A DNA stretch of 64,000 nucleotides from Paenibacillus polysaccharolyticus (lineage in GTDB: Bacteria; Bacillota; Bacilli; Paenibacillales; Paenibacillaceae), in contig NZ_FMVM01000001.1 in NCBI RefSeq assembly GCF_900102085.1, positions 124,001 through 188,000 of the forward strand, in the 5' to 3' direction. The notes beneath the pieces are model-generated. The model saw nothing but the letters and a program-made list of their open reading frames with translations. It was not told the origin of the DNA and did no database searches. Made by a program: the position numbers and the translations under genes. Below are positions 42,217 through 50,769 of the stretch, piece by piece (within the stretch, counting starts at the first letter, position 1; every line of letters begins with the position of its first letter).

Positions 42217-44550
42217 CTATTCCACTATCATTTTCGAAATGCTAGTTTCCCGAATCGACTGAATGCTGATCCAGGCTGTAATAATGATCGTTCCTGCCAG
42301 CAGCAATGGACAGAGTACATACGCCTGCACCGGATCAATTACAAATACAATCTTTGAAGCACCAAAAGAGGACATAATGCCACTCACCAGCATTGGACCC
42401 AGTGTATTGGATAAGATTGTGCCTGCGGCTACACCTACAATGAGGATGACCAATGACATCACAACATACTTTAATTTGATCTTGGATAACGCAAAACCGA
42501 TGCTTCGCAATACAGCAATATCGTTGTTATCTTTGGCAACCATCATCTGCAGGAACAGTGAGGTAATCAAAATAGAAATGAACACTCCGATGGCCAGTGC
42601 AAGTGTTGTCACCAGCTTTAATTGCTGAATCGTACCACCAAGCGTTTGATTCAAGTATCCTTGAAGATCCGTTACACGCGCTGGCGAGAAATCTTTCTCG
42701 TATGTTGCAATTTTGGCAGCCATCACACCGCGGTCTTTCAGATCCAAGCTGACTACATACCAGAGCACACTATCTTTGTTGTATGGCAAAAGCGCCTTTG
42801 CTGTTTTTCCGCCATTCGTCACATCCTGATAAATGCCGCTGACCGTCATCACTTGGTCTCGACCGCCCACTTGCAAGGTCAGCTGATCCCCCGTTTTAAG
42901 TTTGAGATCATTGCTGTTTGCATCCGAGAGAGCAATCTCACGATCTGTTGCTGGGGCATTTCCACTTAGATAAGACAAAGGAAATATACTGAAATCTCCG
43001 CTCTCCACGCTCAGATTGTCGTAGCTGCCTTCTGCATTACGAATCTTGAACTGGCTTGTTACGAGAGGTGAATATTTTTGAACATCCGCATCGTTTTCAA
43101 TTTGATCCACCAGACGAGCATAACGCTGCTCTACATCATTCGTATGCTTAAGATCGATTCGAATATCACTTTGCCCTACACCCATATAAGATATGAAGCT
43201 TGGAGCCTGAAGTGTGTTCAAAAAGTTAAGCGGTACGATCATAATAAATGAGCTGACGATGAATACGAATAATAACAAACGGAACATTTTGACACGTTGC
43301 ATCACGTCTTTTAACCCAAGGAAAACAGGCACGGAAGACCAGCGATTACGTGACAGGTTTAAACGGTTGCGAACGATCTGTGTATCCCCCAAACTTCCAG
43401 TGCGAAGGGCTTCCACAGCAGAGATCGAACGAAAACGGCGAAGCACTGCACGGCAGAACAGCACAACCATGGTGAATATCAAACCTGCTGCGAGCAGAGG
43501 CACGGCGAAATGCAGTAATGTAGCCGGTGCTTTCCCCATATACAGCATAATATTAGATACAAAAAGCTGGTTCACTCCGAGGGAAGCGATGTAACCCAAG
43601 ATGGAAGCCAAACCTGCCATAAACACATATTTGACCAAATAGAGCCGCTTGATATCTTTCTCTGAGATACCAATGGCTTTCATGACGCTGATCTCGCGGT
43701 AATCTTCCTCAATAGTGGCAAGCATGGTAAAACGAATACACAGCATCGCAATCAGAATCAGTACCAGGCTGACCAAAATAATAACGGCTGCAATAATTCC
43801 GTCTGTCATCCCATTGAGAATCTGGAACAAACCATAGGTCACCACCGGGCCAGCGTTAGGAAGCCCTGCATTTTGATAGGCTTGGGTGAACTCGCTTGTT
43901 TTGGAAGGATCATGCAGTCGGAACTCAATGAGATATTCCATCTCTCCGACTCCCTGCTTCAATTGCCCCAGATCATCCGGGCTTACGATAAAACGCTTGG
44001 AGTGCACAACAGATGGATTCATCTGTGCATCACGCACAAAATCAACAATGGTGTATGAACGCTCAAAAGCCCCATTATTGATCCGAACCTGGTCACCGAT
44101 ATTTAATTTATTTTGCTGTAAATAATACACGGGCACAGCAATCTCGCCATCACGAACTTGGATAATCTCACTATTCAGATTCAGTAAATAGTCGAATTGC
44201 TGATTTTGTGTAACAAAGTCAATATCCATGACGGTATTTTTCTCGGACTCTGTACCAAGATAAAGGTTGGCTCCATTGATGTTAACCATCTCGACAATCT
44301 GATGTTGCTCAACCATTGCATTTCCTTCAGCCCATGTGTTCACTTTGGCCTGATCCAGATCTCCAGAGTGCATTTGCACAAAATGAGGTGTCTTCGATTC
44401 AGAGAACAAATACTGAATGGAACTCGTCAGTTCCATGATCATTCGAGAACCGGAAGATACCAGCAAAGCAGCGAGCAGGACAAAAATAAACAGCGCAGCC
44501 GTAATTCCTTTTTTCCTCATTAAGTCGTTTCTCAGCATTCTCAGCAGCAT
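42217..44550 (-). CDS. FtsX-like ABC transporter permease
   Basis: 777 residues. There are two FtsX domains, each with a transmembrane group flanked by large extracytoplasmic loops: an N-terminal helix (AALFIFVLLAALLV) and three helices near 255-380, then a repeat in the second half, ending with three helices near 660-770. This resembles Bacteroides/Bacillota peptide exporters and bacitracin-type sensors-exporters. It forms a pair with the ATPase downstream by a 15-bp gap. Confidence 0.88.
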   Translation of the reverse strand: MLLRMLRNDLMRKKGITAALFIFVLLAALLVSSGSRMIMELTSSIQYLFSESKTPHFVQMHSGDLDQAKVNTWAEGNAMVEQHQIVEMVNINGANLYLGTESEKNTVMDIDFVTQNQQFDYLLNLNSEIIQVRDGEIAVPVYYLQQNKLNIGDQVRINNGAFERSYTIVDFVRDAQMNPSVVHSKRFIVSPDDLGQLKQGVGEMEYLIEFRLHDPSKTSEFTQAYQNAGLPNAGPVVTYGLFQILNGMTDGIIAAVIILVSLVLILIAMLCIRFTMLATIEEDYREISVMKAIGISEKDIKRLYLVKYVFMAGLASILGYIASLGVNQLFVSNIMLYMGKAPATLLHFAVPLLAAGLIFTMVVLFCRAVLRRFRSISAVEALRTGSLGDTQIVRNRLNLSRNRWSSVPVFLGLKDVMQRVKMFRLLLFVFIVSSFIMIVPLNFLNTLQAPSFISYMGVGQSDIRIDLKHTNDVEQRYARLVDQIENDADVQKYSPLVTSQFKIRNAEGSYDNLSVESGDFSIFPLSYLSGNAPATDREIALSDANSNDLKLKTGDQLTLQVGGRDQVMTVSGIYQDVTNGGKTAKALLPYNKDSVLWYVVSLDLKDRGVMAAKIATYEKDFSPARVTDLQGYLNQTLGGTIQQLKLVTTLALAIGVFISILITSLFLQMMVAKDNNDIAVLRSIGFALSKIKLKYVVMSLVILIVGVAAGTILSNTLGPMLVSGIMSSFGASKIVFVIDPVQAYVLCPLLLAGTIIITAWISIQSIRETSISKMIVE

Positions 44551-44568
44551 AAACTAACATGGCTCCTC

Positions 44569-45333
44569 TCATCTATCTACTATGTTCAGTCGTTCTACTT
44601 CTGGAGTCATAAAGCTTGTCAGATAATGCGCCACTGTTGAAGGGTGGTGCATGATGAACATATGTGTCCCCTCTCGAATGGTCTGAAGCTTCATCGGTAC
44701 ATCAAAATATCGTTCCCATTTGAGCGCTGACTGAAGGGGAACGGCATTGTCCCGTTCTCCCCACAGAAACAGCACTGGCAATGAAAGAGGCTGACATTCA
44801 AGTGTCGCTGCGGATTCCAGCATGCGAAAATCTGCCCGAATTACAGGCATGAAATACTGCAAAAGTTCTTTTTCGTGGATGAGCTCTTTAGGTAGACCGT
44901 CATAGGAAAAAAGGTGATCAATCAGATGCTCATCAGACATCTGATCATAACGGTTCAATCCACATTCAGCAGGCGTATTGCAGGCGGATAACACAAGACG
45001 CAATGTCTCAGCTACATCTGGAAGCTCCTGTTGTAACCGCTGAGCAACATAATAAGCTGTAATTCCGCCCAAGCTGTGCCCAAACAACGTTGCACCAGGT
45101 TGAATTATAGGCAACAGTTCGTTCGTATAGAGCTCTACAAGTTGTTGCATATGTTCCAGAGGCTCTTCCGAATTCATCCCGTGACCGGGAGGTGTAAATG
45201 CCCATATTTCCGTATCCGGAAGGTGAGATACTAAAGGATAAAAACTCCGAGAGTGTCCACCCAGATAAGGAAAACAGATCACCTGCCTGTTCCCCCTGCC
45301 CTTCTGCAGTCGTTCAAGATAAGTCTCTGCCAT
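44569..45333 (-). CDS. Type II thioesterase
   Basis: About 254 residues. It has an alpha/beta-hydrolase fold, with the nucleophile in LFGHSLGGITAYYVA (GHSLGG), the aspartate in LPVLFLWGERDNAVP and the histidine in IREGTHMFIMHHP. Type II thioesterases clear misloaded acyl groups from carrier domains of NRPS/PKS lines. No terminal TE domain is present in the visible megasynthases, so this enzyme may also help release. ATG 45333 is preferred; GTG 45336 is just upstream. Confidence 0.93.
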   Translation of the reverse strand: MAETYLERLQKGRGNRQVICFPYLGGHSRSFYPLVSHLPDTEIWAFTPPGHGMNSEEPLEHMQQLVELYTNELLPIIQPGATLFGHSLGGITAYYVAQRLQQELPDVAETLRLVLSACNTPAECGLNRYDQMSDEHLIDHLFSYDGLPKELIHEKELLQYFMPVIRADFRMLESAATLECQPLSLPVLFLWGERDNAVPLQSALKWERYFDVPMKLQTIREGTHMFIMHHPSTVAHYLTSFMTPEVERLNIVDR

Positions 45334-45357
45334 CACTCCATCACCACCGTTAATTGC

Positions 45358-46242
45358 TTATTTCGCGTCTAGAACATATGCAGGAAATGTCTGGAGCGTT
45401 GTGTCAACTTTTTTGCGTTTAAAGACGATATGAATGATAATTGCCGAGGTTACGAAAAAGAAAAATTGCATGATCTGTACTTGCGGATTGAAGTAATACA
45501 GATCGATCTGACTTCCTGTAGCAACAAGCCAGAAAGCCAAAAGGTAAAATAACAGCGTACCTCTGGTAGCATTGAAGATGTAGCTCTGAAATACGATAAA
45601 CGCCATAAGCTGCACCACGTAGTATATGTATGTGGTTGAGGTGCCAAAAGATGAAATCAGATAACCCGGAAGCACCCATAGTCCAAACAGGAATCCTGTA
45701 ATCAGACCACTTGTTACATTGTTTTTCAACTTGCCTTGCAAGAAGGGAAGTAAGAATCCAATCCAGCCAAATAAACCGCCGATGAGCCCCGTCTCCTTGA
45801 ACAAGTTCAAAATGCCAAGCCAGATCATTTCCGGTACACTATATGTCAGATCGGGGACCGGTATGCCGAATAGCAGGGAGCCAAAATGCATCGATGAAGC
45901 AAATACGATGGAAATACCGATAATTACAGGAATCCAGAACAAATCTTTTTTTCGCGGAACCAGCTTCAAGAACATGCCTTTCAGCGCGTCCTTGCCACCC
46001 ATTAAATAACATGTAATCAATCCAGCAATGGAAGGAGAGTACAGAGCAACGATAGCTAACGGATGCATCAGATGCAGTTCACCAGTGATTGGTACAATAA
46101 AATCAGGAAAGAACATGAACAAGCTGGCAATACCATAACAAGTACCGAAGGACATCGCCAGAAACAGGTACATATACTTATTGGAAGGACTGGCTGCCGG
46201 GCTAGACACTGGACGAACAGATGACTGATTGGCTGTTATCAT
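45358..46242 (-). CDS. CPBP-like membrane protein lacking the catalytic residues
   Basis: 294 residues with about eight membrane helices. The segment ETGLIGGLFGWIGFLLPFL sits where CPBP (Abi) proteases have EExxxR near GWRGFLLP. GLWVLPGYLISSFG corresponds to the second motif (normally FxxxH, GLWHLP), but with Val in place of His. The metal or catalytic site therefore seems lost. Such homologues are found in peptide and polyketide clusters as immunity or processing membrane proteins. The start follows AAGGAGGTGGCACG. It overlaps the ACP gene by ATGA. Confidence 0.6.
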   Translation of the reverse strand: MITANQSSVRPVSSPAASPSNKYMYLFLAMSFGTCYGIASLFMFFPDFIVPITGELHLMHPLAIVALYSPSIAGLITCYLMGGKDALKGMFLKLVPRKKDLFWIPVIIGISIVFASSMHFGSLLFGIPVPDLTYSVPEMIWLGILNLFKETGLIGGLFGWIGFLLPFLQGKLKNNVTSGLITGFLFGLWVLPGYLISSFGTSTTYIYYVVQLMAFIVFQSYIFNATRGTLLFYLLAFWLVATGSQIDLYYFNPQVQIMQFFFFVTSAIIIHIVFKRKKVDTTLQTFPAYVLDAK

Positions 46243-46502
46243 CGTGCCACCTCCTTGGCAGCAAGCTTTCTCTCAATGAGATCATGCAAACGGTTAATGG
46301 TACTGAAATTGGCCAAGTCCAGATCATCATTTCCGATCTCAATCTGGAATCTGCGCTCTACAAAATCCACTAAACGCATCGCAAAGAGTGAGTTGACAAA
46401 TCTCATTTCAAAATAGTTGTCGTTGTCGCTAATTTGAGCGTCCTCATGTTCCATGGTAAGATTGTTTCCAATAAACTCTCGAATTTCCTGACGATAATCC
46501 AC
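46239..46502 (-). CDS. Discrete acyl carrier protein of the hydroxymalonyl-ACP cassette (FkbJ/ZmaD type)
   Basis: 87 residues, starting at GTG 46502 behind AAGGGGGAAGAGCA. The phosphopantetheine serine lies in RFVNSLFAMRLVDFVERR (Ser ~38), where the typical D-S-L is N-S-L. It is followed by the acidic RFQIEIGNDDL. Free carriers of this type accept a C3 unit from FkbH-like enzymes. It is directly downstream of the FkbH-like gene (15-bp gap). Confidence 0.85.
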   Translation of the reverse strand: MDYRQEIREFIGNNLTMEHEDAQISDNDNYFEMRFVNSLFAMRLVDFVERRFQIEIGNDDLDLANFSTINRLHDLIERKLAAKEVAR

Positions 46503-46517
46503 TGCTCTTCCCCCTTG

Positions 46518-47567
46518 TTATTGATGTTGTCTTTCAGGCACACAAACTTCAATATAGTCCGGAAACTCCACAACCTGCTTCAGATCATGCGAAAAGACGA
46601 TCTTTCCGTCAGGATCTGCAGACAGCTGTGTAAAACCAGCAAAACGATAGCTGATATTCATCATCCGGTTTCTCCCGGTTTCTCTGAAATCAGCAAGCAT
46701 CTGCTTACCCTGTTGCCTCGCTTCACACATAATATAAGTGAGCAATACACTTCCTGCCCCCCTTGACATGACGCGGCATGACATCAGCAACATGTTCAGT
46801 CTCCATATATCCGGCTGCTTATGAATAAGCGCGAGCCCGATCTTTCCATATGTTCCGTACTTGTCTTCAAGTTCACACACCAATAGCAAGTAATCCTGTG
46901 AAGTCATCAACTGATGTAGTTCCTCATAACTGTAAGTGATCCCTGTAGCATTCAACTGATTGGTACGAACCGTGAGCTCTTCCGCTCGCTGAAGATCATC
47001 CTCTGTCGCTTCATAGATCGTAAACTTCATACCAAGTGAAGCCAGAAACTTCTCCGAAGGACCTTCATACTGTTCTTCCGCCTGCTTTCGAAGTGTATCT
47101 GCCTGATACATCTGTCTTCTGCGGGAAGAGTCTGCTGTAATAAAACGAGGCATCAGTCTCGGATCATTCAGCATCGTCTCATAGTGATCTGCATGAAGAA
47201 CCTGAACATCCGCATGTACACTTTTCACTTCCTCCAGTTCAAAAGGCTGGTCGTCCACAAACAAGATGGCATCCATTCCGATATTGATGTTCTGCTGAAT
47301 ACGCTGAATGGATATGGACTTCGCATCCCAATGAATCTCGGGGTATAAAAAATACTCGGCAATGCCCAATTCGGTAAGTTTGGCCCAAGCCAGCTCTGCG
47401 TCATTTTTACTGGCAATGGAGTGCAGTATTCCGCGGCGGTCTAATTGTTCAATCACCTCCTTTATGCGCGCCCTTAGCTTCACATCTCCGGATTCAAGTA
47501 AGACTCCATCCCAGATCGTGTGATCCAGATCCCATACGACACATTTGATATCCTTCAACCTCTCCAT
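46518..47567 (-). CDS. FkbH-like HAD enzyme (glyceryl-ACP forming)
   Basis: 349 residues from ATG 47567 (AGGGAGG seven bases upstream; ATG 47573 is too close). The N-terminal HAD motif VVWDLDHTIWDGVLLE holds both aspartates, and LFVDDQPFELEEV is the later Asp-Asp motif. The C-terminal half is a GNAT-like domain. FkbH-type enzymes take 1,3-bisphosphoglycerate, dephosphorylate it and load glycerate onto a dedicated ACP, the first step toward methoxymalonyl- or hydroxymalonyl-ACP. Confidence 0.92.
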   Translation of the reverse strand: MERLKDIKCVVWDLDHTIWDGVLLESGDVKLRARIKEVIEQLDRRGILHSIASKNDAELAWAKLTELGIAEYFLYPEIHWDAKSISIQRIQQNINIGMDAILFVDDQPFELEEVKSVHADVQVLHADHYETMLNDPRLMPRFITADSSRRRQMYQADTLRKQAEEQYEGPSEKFLASLGMKFTIYEATEDDLQRAEELTVRTNQLNATGITYSYEELHQLMTSQDYLLLVCELEDKYGTYGKIGLALIHKQPDIWRLNMLLMSCRVMSRGAGSVLLTYIMCEARQQGKQMLADFRETGRNRMMNISYRFAGFTQLSADPDGKIVFSHDLKQVVEFPDYIEVCVPERQHQ

Positions 47568-47585
47568 GGTCATGCCTCCCTTTCG

Positions 47586-48437
47586 TTAATAGGCATAGAA
47601 CCCTTGCCCCGTCTTGCGTCCCCAGTGTCCAGCATCCACCATTTTCTGCAATAGCGGACAACAGCGGAATTTGGGGTCCTGATAACTGTCGTACAGCACT
47701 TTAAGCGAATGCACAACGGTATCGAGACCGATCAGATCTGCTGTTTCCAGCGGGCCCATCTGATAACTAAACCCCTTTTTCATAATGGCATCGACCTGCT
47801 CAGCTGTAGCGATACCATCCTGCACAATAAAGGCTGCTTCATTCATTAACAAATGCGAGAGTCGGTTCGATACAAAACCCGGCAGATCCTCGATGACGAC
47901 CGGATTTTTGCCGAGAGACTCCAGAAACGCTACCATCTCTTGCTCTGTCTCAGGTGTTGTATGATGCCCTTTGATCACCTCCACCATCGATTTAACCGGA
48001 ACCGGATTCATCAGATGTACACCTATGGCGCGTCTTGGATCAGGTAAAAAAGAGGCCAGCTTGGTTACTGAAATACAGCTTGTGTTCAACGCGTAAAGAG
48101 CATCTGGACGGGCCTTTTGACTCAAACGCGCATAAACTTCCTTTTTGGACTCTATATTTTCGGTCACATTTTCAATAATGACGTTAGCCTCTTCCACACC
48201 TTCGTCCTGTATTTGGAACGAAATTCGATCCATGATGATATCGAGCGGGACCTCACCGTATCCTTGTTTCAAGAAACAGGCTGAACGGTATTCGCGACGT
48301 ATGACATCAGGTGCCTGAAGGATCACGGACTCTGAATGATCCTGCAAAATGACCCGATACCCCGCTCTGGCAACATCCAGTGCTGTAGCACATCCCATAA
48401 CGCCTGCGCCAATGATTGCAATGAGCTGATTATGCAT
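47586..48437 (-). CDS. 3-hydroxyacyl-CoA dehydrogenase-like enzyme (FkbK/ZmaG type)
   Basis: 283 residues from ATG 48437 (GAGAGG six bases upstream); the upstream in-frame ATG is non-conserved. The NAD-binding site is IAIIGAGVMGCATALDVARAG (GxGxxG). GVHLMNPVPVKSMVEV is the conserved substrate loop, and the C-terminal dimer domain is complete. In the cassette it oxidises glyceryl-ACP at C3. Confidence 0.9.
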   Translation of the reverse strand: MHNQLIAIIGAGVMGCATALDVARAGYRVILQDHSESVILQAPDVIRREYRSACFLKQGYGEVPLDIIMDRISFQIQDEGVEEANVIIENVTENIESKKEVYARLSQKARPDALYALNTSCISVTKLASFLPDPRRAIGVHLMNPVPVKSMVEVIKGHHTTPETEQEMVAFLESLGKNPVVIEDLPGFVSNRLSHLLMNEAAFIVQDGIATAEQVDAIMKKGFSYQMGPLETADLIGLDTVVHSLKVLYDSYQDPKFRCCPLLQKMVDAGHWGRKTGQGFYAY

Positions 48438-48469
48438 ACCTAACCTCTCTTCCTGTTGATCTGGCGGCA

Positions 48470-49792
48470 TTAGACAAGTTCATCGTAGAGCTCTTTCATC
48501 TCCGCAATCGCCGCAGGGACACGCTCGCTGAACCAGGCCACATCTTTCATGTCCAGCATAATGTTCGGATACATGCGAGAGAGTGTCGATACAAGAATGC
48601 CGTGCTCCGCGAGCTTGCCATTCAACAAAATATCAAAGGACATCAATTCAAATGTATAATCGGCTGTACTGCTAAGTTCTTCGGTGCAACAATGATAGGA
48701 AGCGCATCCCGCTGGGCCTTGAACAACAAGGGGGAGACCCACCTTCGCCGCTTCCCTTGTGAGAATGTCATGAATCATCTCGGCGTGATGATTCATACGA
48801 TTCATGGCTTCTCCTCCATTGCGGCCCAGCATTTCGAGCGTTGCTTTCACCGCGGCTGTACCTAACGGATAACCGTTAAACGTTCCCGCATGAATTACTT
48901 TTTTGTCCACCAGCAGCTTCATGATATCGGCTCGGCCAACTAGAGCAGACACGGGAACACCGCCGCCAGCAATCGCTTTTCCCAGCGTAGTCAGGTCGGG
49001 CGTAACACCAAACATCTCCTGAGCCCCGCCAAGTCCCATACGAAACCCTGTAATGATCTCATCAAAAATAAGTACAACCTGATGATGATCACATAGTTGT
49101 CTCACTCTTTGCAGATAACCTGGAGCTGGCATGACTCCGCCTCCGTTAACACAAACCGGCTCCATGATTACTGCTGCAATGTCATCACCATGTTCAACAA
49201 ATAATTCTTCCAAACGGGCAGCATCGTTCCAAGGTAGCAGATAGGATTGGGATTCCATGACATCCCTTGCCCTTCCCTGTGTTCCCTTCATGTCACCAGG
49301 ATAGTCCGAAGGTACGGGCAAACCTGTTCTGGGCGTTTTACCGCCCATAATGTTATCTGAATTGCCATGATAATGACCTTCAAAACGAACAAAGCGATTT
49401 TTGCCTGTCCAGGCGCGGGCAAGGCGCAGTGCATTTTGCACAATTTCTGTACCCGATAACCCAAACCGGATCATCTCAGCCGAAGGTACATATTGGTGGA
49501 TTAACTCCAATGCCTCAGCGTCCAGATCACAATGGCTTACCGACAGAACACGATCAATCGTATCCTTAAGGCATTCGTTATATTCCTCGTTACCGTGCCC
49601 TACAATAAGTGCACCAAAGCGGGCATAGAGATCCAGATACTCACGGCCGTTCATATCGGTTACCCTGCTTCGGGATGCATGGGCAAAGTGTAGCGGTGTC
49701 TCCTCCCAGGGAAGATGGAAATTATAGTGCACACCGCCAGGAAGGTGTTGTTTCACTCGCTGGTTATACGCCATCATATTTGTAGTAATCAT
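48470..49792 (-). CDS. Glutamate-1-semialdehyde-aminomutase-type PLP aminotransferase
   Basis: 440 residues, class III. The PLP Lys is in TLGKAIAGGGVPVSAL, and VLIFDEIITGFRMGLGG holds the Asp pairing with the pyridine. It resembles hemL and the AMT domains that transaminate beta-keto acyl chains in PKS-NRPS systems such as mycosubtilin, but as a discrete protein. The start overlaps the AT stop by ATGA. It is likely to install an amine on the growing chain; a role in heme is unlikely, since it sits within the operon. Confidence 0.85.
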   Translation of the reverse strand: MITTNMMAYNQRVKQHLPGGVHYNFHLPWEETPLHFAHASRSRVTDMNGREYLDLYARFGALIVGHGNEEYNECLKDTIDRVLSVSHCDLDAEALELIHQYVPSAEMIRFGLSGTEIVQNALRLARAWTGKNRFVRFEGHYHGNSDNIMGGKTPRTGLPVPSDYPGDMKGTQGRARDVMESQSYLLPWNDAARLEELFVEHGDDIAAVIMEPVCVNGGGVMPAPGYLQRVRQLCDHHQVVLIFDEIITGFRMGLGGAQEMFGVTPDLTTLGKAIAGGGVPVSALVGRADIMKLLVDKKVIHAGTFNGYPLGTAAVKATLEMLGRNGGEAMNRMNHHAEMIHDILTREAAKVGLPLVVQGPAGCASYHCCTEELSSTADYTFELMSFDILLNGKLAEHGILVSTLSRMYPNIMLDMKDVAWFSERVPAAIAEMKELYDELV

Positions 49793-50769
49793 CGCGCTTC
49801 GCCTCCCCGGTATGTTTGAATCCCTGCCGCATACATTGCCAGGAGCTTCGACTGATCCTGCGAATCATCCAACGAATAGGCAGTGATTGAAGTGTCGTAC
49901 TCGGCAATCATATTTCTCACACTCTGGCCTGGGCCGACATCCATCCAAATGCTCGCACCCACCCGCCGAATTTGCGCTAAAGCCTGAATCCAGTGAATCG
50001 GCTGCAACAGCTGAGCTGTCAGTAACCTTGGGATATCCTCTGCTGCTTGGATGAACTCTCCATTCACTGTGGAACATATCGCAAATGCAGGCTCGGTAAA
50101 GGAAAGCTTAGATACCATTTCGTCCATCTCAGGCTGGATAAATTGCATCAGTTCGCTATGATATGGCGCATCTGCTTTCATAGGCATCATGCGGAAGGGA
50201 ATGAATTCCCCTCCAGCTTGATCCACGAGATCATCCAGCAAACGCAAACCTCCCACCTCACCTGCAACAACGAATTGGTTAGGTGAGTTATACCCCGAGA
50301 TAGTCACGTAATGAACCTCTCGAATATTGGCAACGATGTTTTCGAGTTCTGCTTGACTCATATCAACGACAATTCCTGCTCTGCCCTTCTGTTCCTGTAT
50401 TGCACGATGCATCAATGCCCCCCGTGAAGCCGAAAAGCGGACTGCATCTGCAAAGTTTAATGCACCAGCAGCCACCAAAGCAGAGATCTCACCCAGGCTG
50501 TGACCAATCGCATAATCTGGATTAATTCCAGTCCGGCGAACGAAGGAATCAAACAACGCATAACTTGCTGTAAGTACAGCGGGCTGAGCATATTCGGATT
50601 GTGTCAGTTGCTCCAGTGAGCCGGCCAGAATCAAATCTCTGAGATCAAACCCGATAACCTCACTCGCTTCGGCAAAAATCAACCGGACTTCCGTTTCTCT
50701 CTCTAAGAGATCACTGCACATCCCGATATATTGGCTACCTTGCCCTGGAAATAATGCGCAGATCGTCAT
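49789..50769 (-). CDS. Discrete (trans) acyltransferase
   Basis: 326 residues of FabD/AT fold. The start GQGSQYIGM, nucleophile Ser91 in YAIGHSLGEIS, Arg116 and His204 in DAPYHSE are all present, so it should be active. It overlaps the genes on both sides by ATGA. It is the only complete AT in the window and is expected to load malonyl (or the modified extender) on the carriers of the AT-less modules. The HAFHS/YASH-position residues APYHS do not settle the substrate. Confidence 0.93.
   Translation of the reverse strand: MTICALFPGQGSQYIGMCSDLLERETEVRLIFAEASEVIGFDLRDLILAGSLEQLTQSEYAQPAVLTASYALFDSFVRRTGINPDYAIGHSLGEISALVAAGALNFADAVRFSASRGALMHRAIQEQKGRAGIVVDMSQAELENIVANIREVHYVTISGYNSPNQFVVAGEVGGLRLLDDLVDQAGGEFIPFRMMPMKADAPYHSELMQFIQPEMDEMVSKLSFTEPAFAICSTVNGEFIQAAEDIPRLLTAQLLQPIHWIQALAQIRRVGASIWMDVGPGQSVRNMIAEYDTSITAYSLDDSQDQSKLLAMYAAGIQTYRGGEAR

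Noticed and set aside
48470-49792. hemL of tetrapyrrole synthesis
   Set aside because: It overlaps PKS genes by ATGA on one side and lies within a secondary-metabolite operon, with no other heme gene nearby.
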